The position numbers and the translations under genes were made by a program. A stretch of 64,000 nt of DNA from Phycisphaerales bacterium (GTDB taxonomy: Bacteria > Planctomycetota > Phycisphaerae > UBA1845), in contig JACKHG010000019.1 of the NCBI GenBank assembly GCA_020639115.1, positions 7,153 through 71,152 of the forward strand, in the 5' to 3' direction. The notes below the pieces were generated by a model that worked only from the letters and a program-made list of their open reading frames with translations, was not told the origin of the DNA and did not search any database. Every line of letters starts with the position of its first letter. Positions within the stretch are counted from its first letter, which is position 1. Shown one piece after another: positions 26,338 to 35,274 of the stretch.

Positions 26338-27517
26338 GCTTCGCACCCTCCGCCGACTCGACCGCGAGCGCCGCCGCCGGCAGCAGCGGCCGCCGTCCGA
26401 GCAGCCACAAAAACGCCGCCACCCACACCCCGCCGATGCCGATCGGCGCCACGAACGCGAAGATCACCGCCACCGCCCCGACCACGTGCGGCTGGGCCGC
26501 CGTGCCCGACGGCGCCACCATCCAGAACACGTCCACGAGCCGCATCACCAGCAGCAGCACCGCCACGCCGCCCATCACCCGCAGGCTCCGCTTGTTCCGC
26601 CGCGACAGCAGCGTGAAAAACGGTACGAAAAAGTGGAACACCACCAGCACCACCGCCAGCCAGCCCCACGCGTGCGCCATCCGCGGCACGTACCACGCAA
26701 TCTCGTTCTGCTGGTTGCCCGCCCAGTTGACCAGGTACTGCGCAAACTCCATGTACCCGAACAAAATCACCAGCGTGAACAGCAGACTGCCCAGATCGTT
26801 CAACGCCTGCGGCGCAATCGCCCGGTCGTACGGCGCCTCCTTCGCCACCAGCGTCAGCACCAGCACCACGAACGCCAGCCCCTCCAGCGCGTGCCCGACC
26901 ACCACGATGAAACCAAACACCGTCGAGTAGTAGTGCGGCTCACGCGACATGTTCCAGTCAACCGCCGCGTACGACATCGTGAAGACGTACGCCAGGATCC
27001 CCACGGCGCACAGCCGCTGCACGCGCAACCGGTCCTTCGGGGCGTCGCTGGCCTCCGCCCGCAGCGACCAGCGCCGCAGCAGCAGCGCGATCACCGTCCA
27101 GACGCAAAAATAGACCGCCGCGCGGACGAGCCAGAACGGCAGATTCAGATACGGCGCCTTGTGCCGCAGCAACGCGTCACCCGCGAGCCGCGCCTCGTTC
27201 GCCCACGGATAGAGCACGTGCACCGCCAGCGCCACCGGAATGAAAAACAGGATCATCAGCGGAATGACCCCCGCTGCCGCCTCCTGGAACCTTCGAATCA
27301 ACAGACCCCACCGGCCATGCACCATCCAGTGCACCATCGAAAAGGCCATCGCCCCCAGCGAAATCCCCAACCAGAACAGAAACGCGAACAGGTACGCGAT
27401 GAAAAACTGCGCCGGGTTGATCAACACCCCGACCACGCATACCGCCAGCGCCACCAGCCCGGCGATGAGCGCCGGCCGCTGCAGCCGCGACAGGTTGGCA
27501 GGCAGATGAGCACTCAT
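26327..27517 (-). CDS. actF: alternative complex III subunit ActF (NrfD-like quinol-binding)
   Basis: The product has 396 residues and about ten transmembrane helices. ATG 27517 overlaps the actE stop (ATGA). It is NrfD-like: an early FLFWLGISLGAMAFSMVHWMVHGRWG segment, WNMSREPHYYSTVFG, and GYMEFAQYLVNWAGNQQNEIAWY, the last being a conserved ActF/ActC helix pair. In ACIII, ActC and ActF are the two paralogous membrane halves; ActC is considered the main quinol site. Part of the twelve-gene respiratory operon. Confidence 0.9.
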   Translation of the reverse strand: MSAHLPANLSRLQRPALIAGLVALAVCVVGVLINPAQFFIAYLFAFLFWLGISLGAMAFSMVHWMVHGRWGLLIRRFQEAAAGVIPLMILFFIPVALAVHVLYPWANEARLAGDALLRHKAPYLNLPFWLVRAAVYFCVWTVIALLLRRWSLRAEASDAPKDRLRVQRLCAVGILAYVFTMSYAAVDWNMSREPHYYSTVFGFIVVVGHALEGLAFVVLVLTLVAKEAPYDRAIAPQALNDLGSLLFTLVILFGYMEFAQYLVNWAGNQQNEIAWYVPRMAHAWGWLAVVLVVFHFFVPFFTLLSRRNKRSLRVMGGVAVLLLVMRLVDVFWMVAPSGTAAQPHVVGAVAVIFAFVAPIGIGGVWVAAFLWLLGRRPLLPAAALAVESAEGAKHAA

Positions 27518-28107
27518 CGCGGCGCCTCCTGCAACCGGCTGCGCTCGTCCGCGGGCACGTCGTCCAGCGTCGCCGCCTGGCTCAACTGCAACGTGCGGAT
27601 GTACGCGGCAATCGCCCAGCGGTCCCGCGGCGTGATCCGGTCGGCATAGCTGTACATCGCCCCGAACCCGTCGGTCATCACCTTCACGAAATGGCCCAGC
27701 GGAATCTCTCGCAGCCGCGGACTGTGCAGGCTCGGCGGCGGCGTGAAACCACGCTGCACCACGATCCCCCGGCCGTCGCCCACCGCGTCGTGACACGGCG
27801 TACAGTAAATCCCAAAACGCTCCTCGCCGCGGTCCAGCACCTCCCGCGACAGCGGAAACGGCAGCTCCTCCACGGTGTCCAGGTCCCGCCCGCCCATATC
27901 GATCAGCCGCTGCTCCTCCAACTGGCCACGCGCCACCGTGCCGGGCACCAGCGGCCGCGCCGAACCGTTGTCGTCAAAGAACGTGCTCGGCGCCAGCGGC
28001 TCCGCGTAGGGCTGCTTCTTCATGTTGTCACAACCGGAGAGCATCTCGTTGTTGCATCCCGCCAACAGCAGGACGTACACCACGATGCTCGCCCTGCGCA
28101 GTCTCAC
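27514..28107 (-). CDS. actE: alternative complex III subunit ActE (monoheme cytochrome c lipoprotein)
   Basis: The product has 197 residues from GTG 28107; the GTGA overlap with the actD stop supports it. A lipobox, LLAGC, near residue 18 predicts lipid anchoring. One class-I heme motif, CTPCH, follows GEERFGIY, with a likely Met ligand in FGAMYSYADRI. In solved ACIII structures ActE is the mobile monoheme subunit that hands electrons from the ActA hemes to the oxidase. Here the oxidase subunit CoxB has its own cytochrome c domain, so transfer is likely ActE to CoxB. Confidence 0.9.
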   Translation of the reverse strand: MRLRRASIVVYVLLLAGCNNEMLSGCDNMKKQPYAEPLAPSTFFDDNGSARPLVPGTVARGQLEEQRLIDMGGRDLDTVEELPFPLSREVLDRGEERFGIYCTPCHDAVGDGRGIVVQRGFTPPPSLHSPRLREIPLGHFVKVMTDGFGAMYSYADRITPRDRWAIAAYIRTLQLSQAATLDDVPADERSRLQEAPR

Positions 28108-28643
28108 TTCGGTACCTCCATCACCCGCACCGGCCCCAGGCTCTCCAGGAAACGCCGCGTGCCCTCGAGATCGAACCGCTCGTCATCCTTCTGAATGCAC
28201 AGAAAGAACCGATCGCGCGACGCCAGGTGAAACGTGGGCGCGTTGAACACCGGGTGATTCGGACGCGGCAGGCCGTTCAGCCCCAGCATCCCGACAAACG
28301 CGAAAATCCCGGCGAACAGCACCGTCAGCTCGAACGTGATCGGAATCCACGCCGGCCAACTGTTGTGCGGCCGGCCCGCGATGATCCACGGATAACTGAT
28401 GACGTTGGCGTACCACAGCATGAAGAACCCGCCGCAACCGCCGATCAACCCGCCGATCAGCACGATCAGCGGAACCGCCGTGCGCTTCAGGCCAATCGCC
28501 TCGGGCAGGCCGTCAACGGGAAAGGGCGTGTACGCGTCCACCCGGGCATACCCCTCCGCGTGCGTTCGCCGCGCAGCAGACATGATCGTGTCCACCGTCT
28601 CGAACTCCGCGATCAACCCATAAATGTCCTGCGCGTCCGCCAT
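28104..28643 (-). CDS. actD: alternative complex III subunit ActD (DUF3341)
   Basis: The product has 179 residues. A soluble N-terminal domain of about 55 residues (YARVDAYTPFPVDGL) is followed by two transmembrane helices (about 58-80 and 100-122) and a C-terminal soluble stretch with FNAPTFHLASRDRFFLCI. This is the ActD/DUF3341 layout. No cofactor is expected. It has a structural role in the membrane arm. It is separated from actC by a 74-bp C/T-rich simple repeat, the only real gap among the act genes. Confidence 0.92.
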   Translation of the reverse strand: MADAQDIYGLIAEFETVDTIMSAARRTHAEGYARVDAYTPFPVDGLPEAIGLKRTAVPLIVLIGGLIGGCGGFFMLWYANVISYPWIIAGRPHNSWPAWIPITFELTVLFAGIFAFVGMLGLNGLPRPNHPVFNAPTFHLASRDRFFLCIQKDDERFDLEGTRRFLESLGPVRVMEVPK

Positions 28644-28663
28644 ATCCCCGAAACCTCAAACTC

Positions 28664-28725
28664 CCTTTCTCACCTTCTCACTTTCCCACTTTCCCACTTT
28701 CTCACTTTCCCACTGCCTCACTGCC
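28664..28725. repeat. C/T-rich simple repeat between actC and actD
   Basis: A run of imperfect units of the form CTTTCCCA/CTTTCTCA fills most of the 74-bp gap between actC and actD. The same unit family recurs at 49.27-49.61 kb inside another repeat. On the minus (coding) strand it is a G/A-rich leader ahead of actC's downstream neighbour actD and may contain the actD ribosome-binding region. Confidence 0.75.
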
Positions 28726-30079
28726 CCTCGTGCTTCTTCTCGTGCACCAGCTCCCGCACCTCCGCGATGGAAATCGCCGGCAGGAACCGGATGAACAGCA
28801 GAAAGCACCAGAAGAAAAACCCGATCGTGCCGAACAGCGTCGCGTAGTCCCAGATCGTCGGGTAGTACATGTCCCATTGCGACGGCACGAAGTCGCGGTG
28901 CAGGCTCGTCACCACGATCATGAAACGCTCCGTCCACATGCCGAGCTGGATGATCAGCGAAAGGACGAAGAGCGTGACCGCGCTCGTGCGCACCCGCTTG
29001 AACCAGAGCAACTGCGGCGTGACCACGTTGCACGCCATGATCAGCCACCACGACCACGCGTACGGGCCGAACATCCGGTTGTGCGCCACGAACGTCTCGT
29101 ACACGTCGCCGCTGTACCAGCCCATGAAGTGCTCGGTCATGTAGCCGTAAGCCACCACCAGCCCCGTCACCAGCGTCAGCTTGGCGCAGTTGTCCAGGTG
29201 CCGCGTCGTGATCAATCCCTCCAGCCCGAACGCCCAACGCATCGGAATCGCCAGCGTCAGCACCATCGCGAACCCGGAGAAAATCGCCCCCGCGACGAAG
29301 TAGGGGGGGAAGATCGTCGAATGCCACCCCGGCAACTGCGCGACCGCGAAATCGAGGCTCACCACGCTGTGCACCGAGATGACCAAAGGCGTCGCCAGCC
29401 CCGCGAGCAGCAGGTACGCCGACTTGTAACGCTGCCAGTGACGCACCGAACCGCGCCACCCCATCGCCAGAATCCCGTACACGATCTGCCCGGCCCGCGT
29501 GTGCGCCCGGTCGCGCAGCGTCGCCAGGTCCGGAATCAGGCCCGCGTACCAGAACAGCAGCGAAATCGTGAAGTACGTGCTCACCGCGAACACGTCCCAC
29601 ACCAGCGGGCTGCGAAACTGCGGCCAGAGCCACATCGTGTTCGGATAGGGCAAAAGCCAGTAGAAGTACCACTGCCGGCCGAGGTGCAGCAGCGGGAACA
29701 ACCCGGCGCACATCACTGCGAACAGCGTCATCGCCTCGGCGAACCGGTTGATCGACGTCCGCCACTCCTGCCGCATCAGCAGCAGAAACGCCGAGATGAA
29801 CGTGCCCGCGTGGCCGATTCCGATCCACCAGACGAAATTCGCAATCGCGAATCCCCACGCCACCGGGATGTTCACGCCCCAGATCCCGACGCCGCGGTAA
29901 ATCACGTAACTCACCGCCGCGATCAGGATCGCCACCCACATCGACGTGAACGCGAAACTCAGCCACCACAACCGGCCCGCCCGGCGGTTCTGCACGATCG
30001 AGCTGATCTTGTCCGTGACCGACGCGTACGTCTGTCCGGGCGCGAGAATGTGTTCGCCGTGTGCGGGCTGGCTGCTCAT
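28718..30079 (-). CDS. actC: alternative complex III subunit ActC (NrfD-like quinol-oxidising)
   Basis: The product has 453 residues and about ten helices. ATG 30079 overlaps the actB stop (ATGA). Signatures are GVGIWGVNIPVAWGFAIANFVWWIGIGHAGTFISAFLLL near the N-terminus, HSVVSLDFAVAQLPGWHSTIFPPYFVAGAIFSG in the middle, and YFIRFLP-like (LLFIRFLPAI) at the end. The His and Asp in the central segment belong to the proposed menaquinol site of this family. It oxidises menaquinol and passes electrons through the ActB clusters to ActA. The frame is clean over its full length. Confidence 0.94.
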   Translation of the reverse strand: MSSQPAHGEHILAPGQTYASVTDKISSIVQNRRAGRLWWLSFAFTSMWVAILIAAVSYVIYRGVGIWGVNIPVAWGFAIANFVWWIGIGHAGTFISAFLLLMRQEWRTSINRFAEAMTLFAVMCAGLFPLLHLGRQWYFYWLLPYPNTMWLWPQFRSPLVWDVFAVSTYFTISLLFWYAGLIPDLATLRDRAHTRAGQIVYGILAMGWRGSVRHWQRYKSAYLLLAGLATPLVISVHSVVSLDFAVAQLPGWHSTIFPPYFVAGAIFSGFAMVLTLAIPMRWAFGLEGLITTRHLDNCAKLTLVTGLVVAYGYMTEHFMGWYSGDVYETFVAHNRMFGPYAWSWWLIMACNVVTPQLLWFKRVRTSAVTLFVLSLIIQLGMWTERFMIVVTSLHRDFVPSQWDMYYPTIWDYATLFGTIGFFFWCFLLFIRFLPAISIAEVRELVHEKKHEGQ

Positions 30080-33000
30080 GCGTGCCCTTCATCCAGTGCG
30101 GGGTTGGGATTGGTGACCCGCGCCAGGTACGTCGTGCGCGGCACGGTCGTCAGTTCCGTGAGCATCCCGTACTCCAGCGGGCTCTGCTTCAGCTCGTGCA
30201 CGTGCGACTTCGGATCGTTCAGGTCGCCGAAAACGATCGCGCCCGTCGGGCAGGCCTGCTGGCACGCGGTCTGCAGCTCTCCGTCGCGGATGCGCCGGTC
30301 CTCCTTCTCCGCCTCGATCCGCGCCGCGGAGATCCGCTGGATGCAGTACGTGCATTTCTCCATCACGCCCCGGGAGCGGACCGTCACGTTGGGGTTCTTC
30401 TGCAACGCGATCGTCGCGTGCGTGTCGTCGGAGTACTTGAGAAAGTTGAAGCGCCGCACCTTGTACGGGCAGTTGTTCGAGCAGTACCGCGTGCCCACGC
30501 AGCGGTTGTACACCATGTTGTTGATGCCCTCGTGGTCGTGCACCGTCGCCCCCACCGGGCAGACCAGCTCGCACGGGGCGTTCTCACACTGCATGCACGG
30601 CACCGGCTGATGAAAGATCTCCGGATCCGCGGCGTCACCCTTGAAGTACTTGTCCACCCGCAGCCAGTGCATTTCCCGTCCGGCCAGCACCTGCTCCTTG
30701 CCCACCACCGGGCTGTTGTTCTCCGCCTGGCACCCGACCACGCACGCCATGCACCCGTTGCACGACGTCAGGTCGATGGTCATGCCCCACTTGTAGTCCT
30801 TGTACGCGTACTGCGGGAACATCGAGTTCAGCGGCGGATTCGCCGATTCCTCGTCCACCTCCTTGGCAAAACGCGGATTGGCGTTGAACACCGGCAGCGG
30901 CGCCGTACGCACCAGCCGCCGGTTCTCGTCGTCCGCCTCCGCGTGCGCCTGCTCGGCCACGACCACCACTTCCGGCTGCAGCTCCTTCTTGATCTCCCCA
31001 CCCACGATCACGTGGTGCATGTCCACGTTGGCCAGCTTGCGCTTTCCGCCCGTCGGGCTTACCCTCAGCCCGCCGCCGAACCACGGGGCGCCCGCGGTGC
31101 GCAACGCGTACGCGTTGAAACCCGCCCCCTCGCCGACCTCGCCCACCTGCCACCGCCCGTACCCCAGCGTGACCGTGACCACCTCGTCGTGCTGGCCCGG
31201 CATCAGCAGCACCGGCGCCTCCACCGTGCGCCCCGCGTATTGCAGTTTGACGATATCCCCGTGCCCCAGCCCCAGCTTCCGCGCCCGCTGCACGCCCATC
31301 AGCGCGGCGTTGTCCCAGGTCAGGTGCGTCATCGGCTTGGGCAGCTCCTGCTGCCAGCCGTTGTTGGCAAAACAGCCATCCCAGATCGTCGGGTCGGGCT
31401 GGAAGACGAGTTCCAACCCGTCGCCGTCCGCCTCCGCCGGCGCGTCCGCCGCGAGCTGCTCGGCGACGTTCTGCGCCGCCGGCTCGCGCAGCTTGGCCGT
31501 CGTGTCCGGCACCACGCCCTTCTCGAGCCACCTATCCCACTTCGCGTCGAAACCCGCCGCCCCCGCCCGCCGCCGCCAGTAGTCCCGCAGCAGCGCGTGC
31601 GGCGTCGTGTCCACGTTGCCCGTCAGCAACGCCAGCATCTCGTGGTCGGACTTGCCCCCGAACAGCGGGGCGATCAGCGGCTGAACGATCGCGACCGTCC
31701 CGTCGTACGCCCGCACGTCGCCCCAGCTCTCCAGGTAGTGCTGCCGCGGCACGTGCCAGTGACTCAGCAGCGACGTCTCGTCGTAGTGCGTCGAAAGATG
31801 CACCGCGAGCCGCTTCGTCTCCTGCGCGTCCTTCGGCAGCGCCCAGTTCAGCAGCCGCTGCCCGAAATTGAGATCCGCCGGCGCCGTGTACACCGGGTTG
31901 CCCCCGATCATCACCAGCATCCGCGCGTCACCAGCCTCCAACCGCTCGACCAGCTCCCGCAGCGAACGCTCGTGATTCAGCGGCCCGCCCTCCAGCGGCT
32001 CGGTGTAACTCACGGTCTTCCCAATACCGCCCAGCGCGTGGTTGAGCGCACACGCCAGCGCATGCACCGCCGGCGGCTGGGACCGCCCGGCGATCACCAG
32101 GCTCGCGCCCCGGTTCGCCTTCAGGTCGTTCGCGACCGCCTCCAGCCAGCGCCGCTGCCGCGCGTCGCGCACGTCCGCACCGCCGACGTTCACCCCGAGC
32201 CGCCGCGCCAGGCCCCGCGCCAACGCCTCGATGTCCCGCGCCCGCGCCGGAAGCCGGTGATCCGCCATCGAACCCGTCACCGTCGGCGTCGGCTCCGCGA
32301 CGTACAACCGGCTCATCGCGTCGCCCGGCTTGCGCACCCGCCGCGCCGCGGCAAAGTCCCGCGCGTAACGCACGCTGCCCGGATCGCTGTGCAGGAAATC
32401 TCCGTCCAGGCTCACGATCCGCGCCGCCTGCGCCAGGTCGTACACCGGGTGCAGCGCCTCGCCGAACGCGATCCGCGTCCCCTCATGCTCGTTGTCGTGG
32501 TTGATCGGCGCGTAGCAGTACCAGCTTGCCTCCGGCATCTGCTCGCGAATCTGCCGCTGAAGATCCAGCAGGCTCGGCGAGGTGATCGCTTCGCTCAGAA
32601 TGCACAGGCCCGCGCCCCGGCTGCGGCGGATGTCGGCGAGTTGCCCGTTCGCCGCTTCGATGAAGCGGCCCCATTCGCTCCCGTTGCCGCGGTGCATGAC
32701 CATGCCCGAGCGGTCCGGATCGTACAGATCGAGCACCGACGCCTGCGCAAACGCGTTCGTCGCGCCGCGACTGGCGGGGTGGTCGGGATTCCCCTCAATC
32801 TTGGTGGGGCGGCCCTCGTGACTCTCCGCCAGCAGGCCGATGCCGTAGCCGTTGTGCGGCATCGCTGTCGCGAAACGCAGCGGCTTGCCCGGCACCATCA
32901 TCTCCGGCTGCTCCACGTACGGCAGACGCTTCTCCGCCGGCGGCGACCCGCAGCCCGTCAGGCCCGCCAGCGCCAGCGACGCCCCCATGAACCGCAAGAA

Positions 33001-33177
33001 TTCGCGGCGGCTCACCCCGTCGCGCAACTCGCCCACCCCGGCGGGAAATTCCCGCTCGATCTGCTCCCGGAACGACGGCGAATCCACCAGCTCCTCCAGC
33101 GTGCGCCACAACCGCGCTTGCGTGGGCGGCACGTTCGCGCTGCTGAGTTCCCTGGTGCTCGTTTTCACGTCGTTCAT
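30076..33177 (-). CDS. actB: alternative complex III subunit ActB (molybdopterin-like domain plus 4 Fe-S clusters)
   Basis: The product has 1033 residues from ATG 33177, chosen for its ATGA overlap with actA. A Tat-like signal with lipobox (SRREFLRFMGASLALAGLTGC) starts after ~60 residues. The large N-terminal part is the molybdopterin-oxidoreductase-like B1 domain, which in ACIII carries no Mo cofactor. The C-terminal ~250 residues (B2) hold the ferredoxin-type clusters: CNGCMACVVGC, CMQCENAPCELVCPVGA, CVGTRYCSNNCPYK, then CTYC and CQQACPTGAI. It wires electrons from the ActC quinol site towards the ActA hemes at the periplasmic face. Confidence 0.93.
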   Translation of the reverse strand: MNDVKTSTRELSSANVPPTQARLWRTLEELVDSPSFREQIEREFPAGVGELRDGVSRREFLRFMGASLALAGLTGCGSPPAEKRLPYVEQPEMMVPGKPLRFATAMPHNGYGIGLLAESHEGRPTKIEGNPDHPASRGATNAFAQASVLDLYDPDRSGMVMHRGNGSEWGRFIEAANGQLADIRRSRGAGLCILSEAITSPSLLDLQRQIREQMPEASWYCYAPINHDNEHEGTRIAFGEALHPVYDLAQAARIVSLDGDFLHSDPGSVRYARDFAAARRVRKPGDAMSRLYVAEPTPTVTGSMADHRLPARARDIEALARGLARRLGVNVGGADVRDARQRRWLEAVANDLKANRGASLVIAGRSQPPAVHALACALNHALGGIGKTVSYTEPLEGGPLNHERSLRELVERLEAGDARMLVMIGGNPVYTAPADLNFGQRLLNWALPKDAQETKRLAVHLSTHYDETSLLSHWHVPRQHYLESWGDVRAYDGTVAIVQPLIAPLFGGKSDHEMLALLTGNVDTTPHALLRDYWRRRAGAAGFDAKWDRWLEKGVVPDTTAKLREPAAQNVAEQLAADAPAEADGDGLELVFQPDPTIWDGCFANNGWQQELPKPMTHLTWDNAALMGVQRARKLGLGHGDIVKLQYAGRTVEAPVLLMPGQHDEVVTVTLGYGRWQVGEVGEGAGFNAYALRTAGAPWFGGGLRVSPTGGKRKLANVDMHHVIVGGEIKKELQPEVVVVAEQAHAEADDENRRLVRTAPLPVFNANPRFAKEVDEESANPPLNSMFPQYAYKDYKWGMTIDLTSCNGCMACVVGCQAENNSPVVGKEQVLAGREMHWLRVDKYFKGDAADPEIFHQPVPCMQCENAPCELVCPVGATVHDHEGINNMVYNRCVGTRYCSNNCPYKVRRFNFLKYSDDTHATIALQKNPNVTVRSRGVMEKCTYCIQRISAARIEAEKEDRRIRDGELQTACQQACPTGAIVFGDLNDPKSHVHELKQSPLEYGMLTELTTVPRTTYLARVTNPNPALDEGHA

Positions 33178-33830
33178 CGATGGCATGTGTAGCAATCCGA
33201 CAGGCGTTCGACCGGGATGTTGTATTCCTTCACGAGCTGGCGACCGAGTTTCTCCTGGTCATCCGGCGGCGACCAATGCAGGTTGAAGACTTCGTCCTTC
33301 GGACGGATGTACTTCTCCGGGGCGCGGTGGCAGTTCAGGCACCACTCCATCTTCAGGTTGACCACCGACCACATCAGCGGCATCTCGTCGACCTGCCCGT
33401 GGCACGTCGAGCATCCGATCCCCTTGTTCACGTGTATGCTGTGATTGAAGAAAACGTAGTCGGGAAGCGTGTACACCTTCGTCCACTCGATGCGCTCACC
33501 GGTCTTCCAACTGTTGCGCACCGGCGCCAGCGTGTCGGCGTCCGACCACATCTTCGAATGACAGGTCATGCAGGTGTGCGTCGGCGGCAGACCCGCGAAC
33601 GACGAGGTCTCCACGCCCGTGTGGCAGTAGCGGCAGTCCAGCCCGAGCCCGCCGACGTGATGCTCGTGACTGAACGGCACCGGCTGCGGACGCGCCATCC
33701 CCTCCCGCGTCACCCACGGCCCGCGCTGTATCTCGAACGCGCCCCAGGCCACCACCCCGATGCCGATAACCACGGCGGCAATGCACAGCCGCGACACCGT
33801 GTTCCATACTCGGCCGAATACTTGCGCCAT
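33174..33830 (-). CDS. actA: alternative complex III subunit ActA (pentaheme cytochrome c)
   Basis: The product has 218 residues from ATG 33830 (MAQVFGR resembles usual ActA starts). A GTG at 33878 would add 16 residues. One N-terminal helix (about 13-35) is followed by five heme motifs: CRYCH, CMTCH, CSTCH, CLNCH and CYTCH. PVPFSHEHHVGGLGLDCRYCH and NHSIHVNKGIGC supply the distal His ligands. The stop overlaps actB (ATGA). As the first gene of the operon it is followed without a terminator by all act and cox genes down to 21389. It receives electrons from the ActB clusters and hands them to ActE or CoxB. Confidence 0.92.
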   Translation of the reverse strand: MAQVFGRVWNTVSRLCIAAVVIGIGVVAWGAFEIQRGPWVTREGMARPQPVPFSHEHHVGGLGLDCRYCHTGVETSSFAGLPPTHTCMTCHSKMWSDADTLAPVRNSWKTGERIEWTKVYTLPDYVFFNHSIHVNKGIGCSTCHGQVDEMPLMWSVVNLKMEWCLNCHRAPEKYIRPKDEVFNLHWSPPDDQEKLGRQLVKEYNIPVERLSDCYTCHR

Positions 33831-33887
33831 CGCCCCGTCCGCGGTAATCTGTCCGCTGCCGTGAGGTTGAGACTGCACGTATGCTCA

Positions 33888-33909
33888 CACCTGACGACGG
33901 TGTCAGGTG
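33888..33909. promoter_or_regulatory. inverted repeat upstream of actA, candidate operator
   Basis: A perfect 8-bp inverted repeat, CACCTGAC-N6-GTCAGGTG, sits 58 bp upstream of the actA ATG. Its position suits an operator or a 5'-leader hairpin for the respiratory operon. No regulator is identified. Confidence 0.4.
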
Positions 33910-34527
33910 GTGCGAAGTCCGTTCACTAAGTTTGTTGCACAGTTCCAATCGCGCCCGAATCCGCGCGAGGGGTCACTGGAGGCCATCATAGGTCCGACCC
34001 GCCCAGCGGCCACTTCACCGCATGAATTCACCGTCAATGCAACCGCCGCGCCGCCCGCCCACGCATCGCTAAGTTCTTGTCAATCAAGAATCCAGCATCA
34101 GATAACAGACAGTTTATGGGTGTCCTGCGCGTTACACGACAGGAACGCAGCACACGAACACCGCCGCTGATCGCGGGTACGCAACGAACCTGCCGCGCGC
34201 CGTCATATGCAGAATTGGAGAAAACCAAGACGGGCGCGCGCACCGCACGGCCGGCGCATGGCACACGATTGATGCCGACGCGCCGCGTGCCGAAGCCGGC
34301 CGACGACCGTCGCCCGCGGGGTCTCGATCACGCGAGGCTTCCGCGTCTTCCCTCCGGACCCCGGAAAGGGCGGAGCGTGGCCACCAACCGCTTGGCCTCT
34401 CACTGGGGATTCTTCTCAAGACTGCCCGCAACAGGCGGCTTTTTGTCCGCGTGCCGGCTGTTTCGACCCCACGGCTGCCCGCAAAGCGGCTTTGCTTTCC
34501 CCGTCCCGGCGCGGTTACAATTGGATT
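33910..34527. other. gene-free divergent region between actA and the RDD gene
   Basis: About 620 bp with no convincing gene. It holds an AT-richer patch (34,070-34,130) with a short inverted repeat TTCTTG-N5-CAAGAA (34074-34090), a natural place for the minus-strand operon promoter. GCCCGC...GGCGGC followed by five Ts (34427-34446) is a weak terminator-like hairpin. Confidence 0.35.
34492..34521 (+). promoter_or_regulatory. candidate promoter giving a near-leaderless RDD mRNA
   Basis: TACAAT (34516-34521) is a good -10 hexamer, with TTGCTT (34492-34497) 18 bp upstream. The ATG of the next gene lies only six bases after the -10, so transcription would start at or next to the start codon. No Shine-Dalgarno is present, which fits a leaderless message. 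Confidence 0.45.
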
Positions 34528-35274
34528 ATGTCCATCGTCGGCGAATACACCCTCGAGACGCCCGAGAGCATCGAGGTCACGTTCGACCTCGCCGGCCCGG
34601 GCTCGCGTTTCTGCGCCCTGCTCCTCGATACGCTGCTGTTGTGGATCGTAGTGTTTCTGGTCGCGGTGTTCGCCGTGGTGTTCCTCCCCGCGGGCGGCGA
34701 TGTCGACGATGGCTGGGGCGCCTGGTCCGTCGCCGTTGTCATCGTCGCCGCCATGACCGCACTCTTCGGCTACTACACCTTCTTCGAACTCATTCTCAAC
34801 GGACAGACGCCGGGCAAGCGGGCCCTGCGCCTGCGCGTCATCCGGGACGACGGCACGCCGGCGCTGCCGCTCGACATCGTCGTCCGCAACCTCGTCCGCA
34901 TCGTCGATGCGCTCCCGGGCGTCTACGTCGTCGGCGGCCTCGCCGCCATGTTCAGCGCCCAGCACCGCCGCCTCGGCGATATGGCCGCTGGCACCATCGT
35001 GGTCAAGGAGGGTGAAATCGACTACCGCGCAGCCGCGGACCGGCGCGACAGCCCGCAACTCGCCAGCGCCACGATTGCGAACGCCGCGCTCAGCGCCGAG
35101 GAACGCCGGCTCGTTCGCGGATTCCTGCAGCGCCGCGTCGAACTGCTGCCCGACGCCCGCCAGCGCCTTGCGGAAAACCTGGTCGCTCGCCTGCACGCCG
35201 TCCATGGCGGTGACATGCCGGATGCGGAAATCTACCTCGAGCGACTCGCGGAGGGGCGCCACCATGACGCCTGA
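34528..35274 (+). CDS. RDD-family membrane protein
   Basis: The product has 248 residues. The RDD domain (about 20-165) has GSRFCALLLDTLLLWIVV with the Arg and Asp of the name, two to three helices, NGQTPGKRALRLRVI and RRLGDMAAGTIVV, the classic end of the fold. A charged C-terminal tail of ~75 residues follows (ERRLVRGFLQRRVELLPDARQRLAENL). It overlaps the SpoIIM gene by 11 bp. RDD and SpoIIM genes beside MoxR/DUF58 clusters are a recurring set in several phyla. The biochemical role is unknown. Confidence 0.87.
   Translation: MSIVGEYTLETPESIEVTFDLAGPGSRFCALLLDTLLLWIVVFLVAVFAVVFLPAGGDVDDGWGAWSVAVVIVAAMTALFGYYTFFELILNGQTPGKRALRLRVIRDDGTPALPLDIVVRNLVRIVDALPGVYVVGGLAAMFSAQHRRLGDMAAGTIVVKEGEIDYRAAADRRDSPQLASATIANAALSAEERRLVRGFLQRRVELLPDARQRLAENLVARLHAVHGGDMPDAEIYLERLAEGRHHDA

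Noticed and set aside
30061..33192. 1043-codon plus-strand ORF opposite actB, and similar giant ORFs at 10141-13122, 18722-21310, 44250-47099 and 46820-48556
   Set aside because: They lie antisense or out of frame to proteins with clear motifs and have Arg/His- or Gly/Glu-rich composition typical of shadow frames in GC-rich DNA.
33830..33878. GTG 33878 as the actA start
   Set aside because: ATG 33830 gives the usual MAQVF-type ActA N-terminus; the 16 extra residues are polar and low in complexity. It cannot be fully excluded.
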